Of a stretch of 37,396 nt of DNA, positions 33,215 to 37,396 are shown piece by piece. The stretch's first letter is position 1, and every line of letters begins with the position of its first letter. The stretch covers positions 1-37,396 of the forward strand of contig JALOAS010000019.1 in assembly GCA_023228705.1 (NCBI GenBank). Reading direction: 5' to 3'. This DNA comes from Ottowia sp. Its GTDB lineage: Bacteria > Pseudomonadota > Gammaproteobacteria > Burkholderiales > Burkholderiaceae_C. The notes under the pieces were generated by a model that was not told where the DNA came from, made no database searches, and was given only the letters and a program-made list of their open reading frames with translations. A program made the translations under genes and the position numbers.

Positions 33215-36200
33215 ATGCCTGAAGCCCGGACAAGCGACCTCGCCACCCGTCCCCAAGACGTCCACGACCTGCGTCCGCTGACGTGGATACTCGACCAGGT
33301 TCATGACTCGGTGGACGAGGCCTGCAAGGCCGTGAAGCTGTTTGCACGCGAGCACCGCGGCGAGCGGGAGCGGGAAGATGCGGTCGCGCCGGCCGATACG
33401 CAGGGCTTGCGCATGGCCGCGCACGAGCTGCACAAGGTGGTGGGCGCGCTCGAGATGATCGAGGAGATGCTGGCCGCCCGCATGGCGCGTGCCATGGAAG
33501 ACGCCGTCCAGCAGCTGGTTGCCCGGCCTGCGGCATGCACGCACGCTGCGGCCGAGACACTGGAGCGCGGCGCGTTTGCGCTCGTTGATTACCTGCGTGA
33601 TCGCAAGGGCGCCAACCCGCGCTCCGCGCTGGGCCTGTTCCCCCAGTTCGCCCGCGTCCAGGAGCTGGCCGGTGCCAGCCGCATCCACCCGGCGGACCTC
33701 TGGCCCATGCGCTGGCAGTTCCGGACGCTGGAGCTGCCAGCAGTTGCGGCAACCGAAGGGCAGCTGGACGCCATCCGGCGCGACATGAACCGGCAGATGC
33801 TGGCCGTCCTGCGCAGTGGCAGCGGTCCTGCTGCCGGCGAGCTCGCGATGCTGTTCCTTGATGGCGCGCGCAGCGCAGGCGATCCGGCCGTTCGGGCGTT
33901 CCACGTGCTGTGCGCAGCCTTTTTCGAGGCGCTGGCGCACGGCGGCTTTGCGCTGGATATTTACGTCAAGCGCGCGATCTCGCGCACGCTGCTGCAGTAC
34001 AAGGAAGTGGCCGCCGACAGCAGCGCCGTCGACGAGCGGCTGCTGCTGGACCTGCTTTTCTTCTGCGAACAGGCGCAGGCGGTTGATGCGCAGGTCGCGC
34101 CCACGCTGGCCTGCGTGGGCGAAGCCTGGAAACTGGCACGCCCGCCGGTCCCCTCGTACCGGGAGCCGGTGTTTGGCCTGTACGACCCGCAGGTGCTGCT
34201 GCAGTGCCGACGCCGCGTGCGCACTGCCAAGGAGTCCTGGTCTGCGCTGGTCGAAGGGAGCGCGCAGTACCTGCCCACCAGCGCCAGCCACCTGCGCGGC
34301 GTCGCGGAATCGGTGAACAAGCTGGGGCCGGTCATGGCGCCCGTGGCGCTGGCGCTGGAAGACGTTGCGGACAAGCTGTCGCAGTCCGGCAGCGTCCCCA
34401 CTGCCGCGCTGGGCATGGAAGTGGCCACGACGCTGCTGTTCCTCGAAGCCATGCTGGATCACTTCCGGCCGGCAGACACGGCCCTGAGCGGGCGCATCGT
34501 GCAGCTGGCCGACCGCCTGCACCAGGTCATTGAAGCGGGGCAGATGCTGGTGCTGGACCCCTGGATGGAGGCGCTGTATCGCGACATCAGCGACCGGCAG
34601 AACATAGACACGGTGGTGGGCGAGCTGCGTGTGACGCTGGGCGAGGTGGAGCAGCGGCTGGACCAGTATTTCCGCCGGCCCGCCGAGCGCGAGCATCTCA
34701 ATCCGGTCCCGGCGCTGCTGGCGCAGATGCGCGGCGTGCTGTCGGTGCTGGGGCTGGAGCACGGCGTTTCCGCGGTGGTCCGCATGCGCGGGGATGTCGA
34801 GCAACTTCGCGAGTCCACGCACGCCGAGCCGACGCCGGCGCTGGTGGAGAAGCTGGGCAACAGCCTGGGTGTCCTGGGGTTCCTGCTCGATACGCTGGGG
34901 TACCAGCCGGCGCTGGCGCGACAGCTGTTCTACTTTGACGCCGGCGAGGGCGAGCTGAAATTTGCCGCGGTGCCGGCCCGCCGGACGGGGCAGGCGCCGG
35001 TGCCACCGGTTTCGGCGGCGGCTGCCGAGCTGCCTGGCGACGTGCCCGGGACCGCCTCGCCGGTCGCGGCCGCCGAACCCGCCACCGCCGCGCAGACGGA
35101 CCCGGCCGCTGCGGTTCCCGGCGCGGACGACGAAGGCGACCTGCTCCCCATCTTCCTGGACGAGGCGCGCGGGGTCATTGACCAGGGTCGCCAGGCGGTT
35201 GCACGCCTGGCGCAGGCGCCTGGCGACGCCGCTGCGCTCACCGACCTGCGCCGCGCGTTCCACACGCTCAAGGGCAGTGCGCGCATGGTGGACCTGGCGC
35301 AGTTCGGCGCCGCCGCCTGGTCGCTTGAGCAGCTGGTCAACAGCTGGCTGGCCAGGCAGCAGCCGGCAACCGACGACTTGTGCGCCGTGGCCGATGCGGC
35401 GCTGCAGGCGCAGGGGCGCTGGATCGAGGCGCTGGAGCGCGGCGACGCCCAGGCCTGGCGTGCACACCCCTTTGATGAAATGGCCGATGCGCTGCGTATC
35501 CACGGCCAGCGCCGCATGGCCCCGCTGGCGCCCGAATCCGCACGGCTGCCGGACGCGGAAGAAGCAGAGATCGCGGGCGCCGCTTCCGTCGACGACGCGG
35601 CATTTGCATCCGGCACGGAAGACGCGTTGCCTCCTGCACCCGACATCACAACAGAAGATATCGGCAGCGGCATCGCTGCAAGCGAAGCAGCGGCCGCCGC
35701 TGCGCCACCCGAGTGGGCCGATACGGCGCAGGACAAGGCGGCAGACGATGGAGAGGACGACCTGCCATCGACGCCGGCGCGGTACCTGCACGACTCCGCG
35801 TTTCCGGACCTGAACTTTGCCGCGTCGGAATTCCACATGGGCGACCTGGACGACGCCGCACAGCCGCATGCCGGCGCGCCGGCGCAGCCGGTGGCTGATG
35901 CGCTGCCCGACAAGCTGTTGCCCGGGACGCCAGATGTGCCCGATGCGCCGGACGCGAGTGGGGCGGACGCGGCGCTGGACGATGTTGTTACCGGCGATGA
36001 ACCCGCCGCGGTGGACAAGGCCGCTGCGCCGGAACACCAGCATGCCGATGCCGATGCTGCGACGCCTGACACGTCATCACTGCAGCAGGTCGGCCACCTG
36101 CAGCTGAGCCGCCGGCTCTTTGACGCTTATGCCGAAGAGGCCACCCGGTGGTCCGGGCGCCTGCTTGCCGCGGTCTCTCAATGGCGGGATGACCCGCAGG

Positions 36201-37396
36201 CGCCCGCTACTGCGCGCAGCAGTGCCCATGCGCTGGCCGGCAGCTCGGCCACGGTGGGGTTTTCCGCGCTGGCCGAGCTGGCGCACGAGCTGGAGCATGC
36301 GCTGACGCGCGTTCAGGAACTGGAGCACGTGACGCCGGCGCAACTGGATACGCTGCGGGAGGCTGCCGGGGCCATGCAGCAGTCTGTCGTCGCGTTTGCC
36401 GCCGGGCAGCTGGAGGGCCCGCCGCCGGCGCTGGCGGACGCGGTACGGGCCATCTGGCACGAGGAAGCCGACGCCGCCACCGCTGAGCCGGCCGGGCAAC
36501 CGGCAGCTGCCGGCACGCCAGCACCGCTGGCTCGACGCTCCAGCGACCTGGCTGCAGCGGATCCGGACGCCACCCTCGACGATGCCATGGCCACCCGGTT
36601 CGCCAACACCACAATGTCTGACGAGCTGTGGCCCATTTTCGAGGAGGAAGCAGCGGAGCTGCTGGACCAGCTGTCCGCCGCGATGCGGCATTGGGCCCAA
36701 GCGCCGGCGGAGGAGGTCGGGCACCGGCAGGTGCTGCGCATCCTGCACACGCTCAAGGGCAGCGCGCGGCTGGCGGAGGCGGTCGATCTGGGCGACCTGG
36801 TACACGAGACCGAATCCGTCATCGAGGCCTTTGTCAAGAAGCAGCCGGGCGCCGTCCCGCCGCCAGCCGGCATCGTGCATCAGGTTGACCGCATTCATGC
36901 GCTGTTTGACAGCCTGTGCCGGCACGAGGAGCCGCCGGCCCCCTTCGAGCTTTCCGGATTTGCCTTCAACAAGACCGACATCGCTGCGTTTGAAGACGAC
37001 GAGGATGACGAGGACGACGCGGGCGCGGGGGAGCAGCAGAAGCTGGCGCACGCCACGGCAGCATGGCCTGCAGCGCCGGACGCGCCGTCCGGGCTGCCGC
37101 AGGCCGGCGCCGTTGACCTGCCCGCGCCCACGGTGCTGTCGCCCGATACCGTCAACACCGCGGATCACCGGCGCATGGTGCGGGTCCGGGCCAGCTTGCT
37201 CGACCACCTGATGGCGCAGTTGGGTGAACTGGTCATCTCGCGTGCCAGCCTGGAAGACGACATCCGGCGGCTGCGCGGATCGCTAGCCGACCTGGCCAGC
37301 AGCATCGCCAACCTGCGCCGGCACCTGCGAGAGGTCGAGATGCAGGCCGAAACGCAGATGCAGACGCGGCTGGCGCAAAACACCGAGATCGACGAC
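33215..37396 (+). CDS. chpA: ChpA/PilL hybrid chemotaxis kinase (3' truncated by window)
   Basis: Kinase of the type IV pilus Chp system; 1394 codons are open to the window edge. The N-terminal ~600 residues are FimL-like and helical, with HELHKVVGALEMIEE near residue 70-84. Three phosphotransfer (Hpt) motifs follow: FHTLKGSARM (His683), AHALAGSSAT (His1005) and LHTLKGSARL (His1178), separated by acidic Ala/Asp-rich linkers. VRVRASLLDHLMAQLGELVI begins the CheA dimerisation domain. ATPase, CheW-like and receiver domains should lie beyond the window. It lies 207 bp after pilJ, the last visible gene of the operon. Pseudomonas ChpA has more phosphotransfer modules. Confidence 0.93.
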   Translation, partial: MPEARTSDLATRPQDVHDLRPLTWILDQVHDSVDEACKAVKLFAREHRGEREREDAVAPADTQGLRMAAHELHKVVGALEMIEEMLAARMARAMEDAVQQLVARPAACTHAAAETLERGAFALVDYLRDRKGANPRSALGLFPQFARVQELAGASRIHPADLWPMRWQFRTLELPAVAATEGQLDAIRRDMNRQMLAVLRSGSGPAAGELAMLFLDGARSAGDPAVRAFHVLCAAFFEALAHGGFALDIYVKRAISRTLLQYKEVAADSSAVDERLLLDLLFFCEQAQAVDAQVAPTLACVGEAWKLARPPVPSYREPVFGLYDPQVLLQCRRRVRTAKESWSALVEGSAQYLPTSASHLRGVAESVNKLGPVMAPVALALEDVADKLSQSGSVPTAALGMEVATTLLFLEAMLDHFRPADTALSGRIVQLADRLHQVIEAGQMLVLDPWMEALYRDISDRQNIDTVVGELRVTLGEVEQRLDQYFRRPAEREHLNPVPALLAQMRGVLSVLGLEHGVSAVVRMRGDVEQLRESTHAEPTPALVEKLGNSLGVLGFLLDTLGYQPALARQLFYFDAGEGELKFAAVPARRTGQAPVPPVSAAAAELPGDVPGTASPVAAAEPATAAQTDPAAAVPGADDEGDLLPIFLDEARGVIDQGRQAVARLAQAPGDAAALTDLRRAFHTLKGSARMVDLAQFGAAAWSLEQLVNSWLARQQPATDDLCAVADAALQAQGRWIEALERGDAQAWRAHPFDEMADALRIHGQRRMAPLAPESARLPDAEEAEIAGAASVDDAAFASGTEDALPPAPDITTEDIGSGIAASEAAAAAAPPEWADTAQDKAADDGEDDLPSTPARYLHDSAFPDLNFAASEFHMGDLDDAAQPHAGAPAQPVADALPDKLLPGTPDVPDAPDASGADAALDDVVTGDEPAAVDKAAAPEHQHADADAATPDTSSLQQVGHLQLSRRLFDAYAEEATRWSGRLLAAVSQWRDDPQAPATARSSAHALAGSSATVGFSALAELAHELEHALTRVQELEHVTPAQLDTLREAAGAMQQSVVAFAAGQLEGPPPALADAVRAIWHEEADAATAEPAGQPAAAGTPAPLARRSSDLAAADPDATLDDAMATRFANTTMSDELWPIFEEEAAELLDQLSAAMRHWAQAPAEEVGHRQVLRILHTLKGSARLAEAVDLGDLVHETESVIEAFVKKQPGAVPPPAGIVHQVDRIHALFDSLCRHEEPPAPFELSGFAFNKTDIAAFEDDEDDEDDAGAGEQQKLAHATAAWPAAPDAPSGLPQAGAVDLPAPTVLSPDTVNTADHRRMVRVRASLLDHLMAQLGELVISRASLEDDIRRLRGSLADLASSIANLRRHLREVEMQAETQMQTRLAQNTEIDD

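Noticed and set aside
33004..33222. 72-codon frame between pilJ and chpA
   Set aside because: No motif, overlaps the chpA ribosome-binding site and start, Pro/Cys/Arg-rich.
33086..36043. 985-codon open frame antisense to chpA
   Set aside because: Arg/His/Gln-rich composition typical of a shadow frame in GC-rich coding DNA; the plus-strand frame carries clear ChpA domains.

Overview
The window is GC-rich, densely coded chromosomal DNA from a betaproteobacterium, almost certainly of the order Burkholderiales. The evidence is a DUF1840 gene (a mostly betaproteobacterial family), the gene orders trxB/ftsK/lolA and dusB-fis-purH, and hemL/rubredoxin followed by a PilGHIJ-ChpA chemosensory operon. 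The genus cannot be fixed from the sequence. No prophage, transposase, CRISPR array or integron was seen; nearly everything is housekeeping.

Layout. The 3' part of hisF (1-674, +) is followed by a repeat-bearing gap and a minus-strand block: tRNA-Ser(UGA), rpmG, rpmB and trxB (1015-2844). A plus-strand run carries ftsK, lolA and a metallo-beta-lactamase-fold hydrolase (3182-7291). A long minus-strand stretch follows: gluQRS, a Roadblock/LC7-like protein, htpG with a sigma32-type promoter, an RluF-type pseudouridine synthase, panC, panB and DUF1840 (7310-14341). On the plus strand come gcdH, a LysE/RhtB exporter and two tandem histidine-phosphatase paralogues (14563-18140). Then a creatininase-family gene behind cfa (-), a DsbD/ScsB-type thiol reductase (+), two tandem enoyl-CoA hydratase paralogues (-), dusB-fis-purH (+), hemL (-), rubredoxin (+), and the twitching-motility chemosensory genes pilG, pilH, pilI, pilJ and chpA/pilL (+), the last cut by the window end.

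How genes work together. PilG, PilH, PilI, PilJ and ChpA form one Chp-type signalling pathway controlling type IV pili. panB and panC make pantothenate in consecutive steps. dusB and fis overlap and form a classic operon. rpmB-rpmG encode two 50S proteins. FtsK, LolA and TrxB are cell-division, envelope and redox housekeeping functions.

The most unusual items are mainly non-coding. First, a ~177-bp nested imperfect palindrome lies between rubredoxin and pilG. Second, a dispersed repeat built of 7-bp units occurs in two oppositely oriented copies about 10 kb apart. Third, a 9-bp-arm dyad contains a perfect TATAAT upstream of the enoyl-CoA hydratase pair. Among proteins, the two tandem histidine phosphatases both have Ser where the second catalytic His is expected, and both enoyl-CoA hydratase paralogues lack the Glu144-type catalytic residue. 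PilJ has only a small periplasmic domain, and HtpG carries an extra Ala/Gly/Asp-rich linker.
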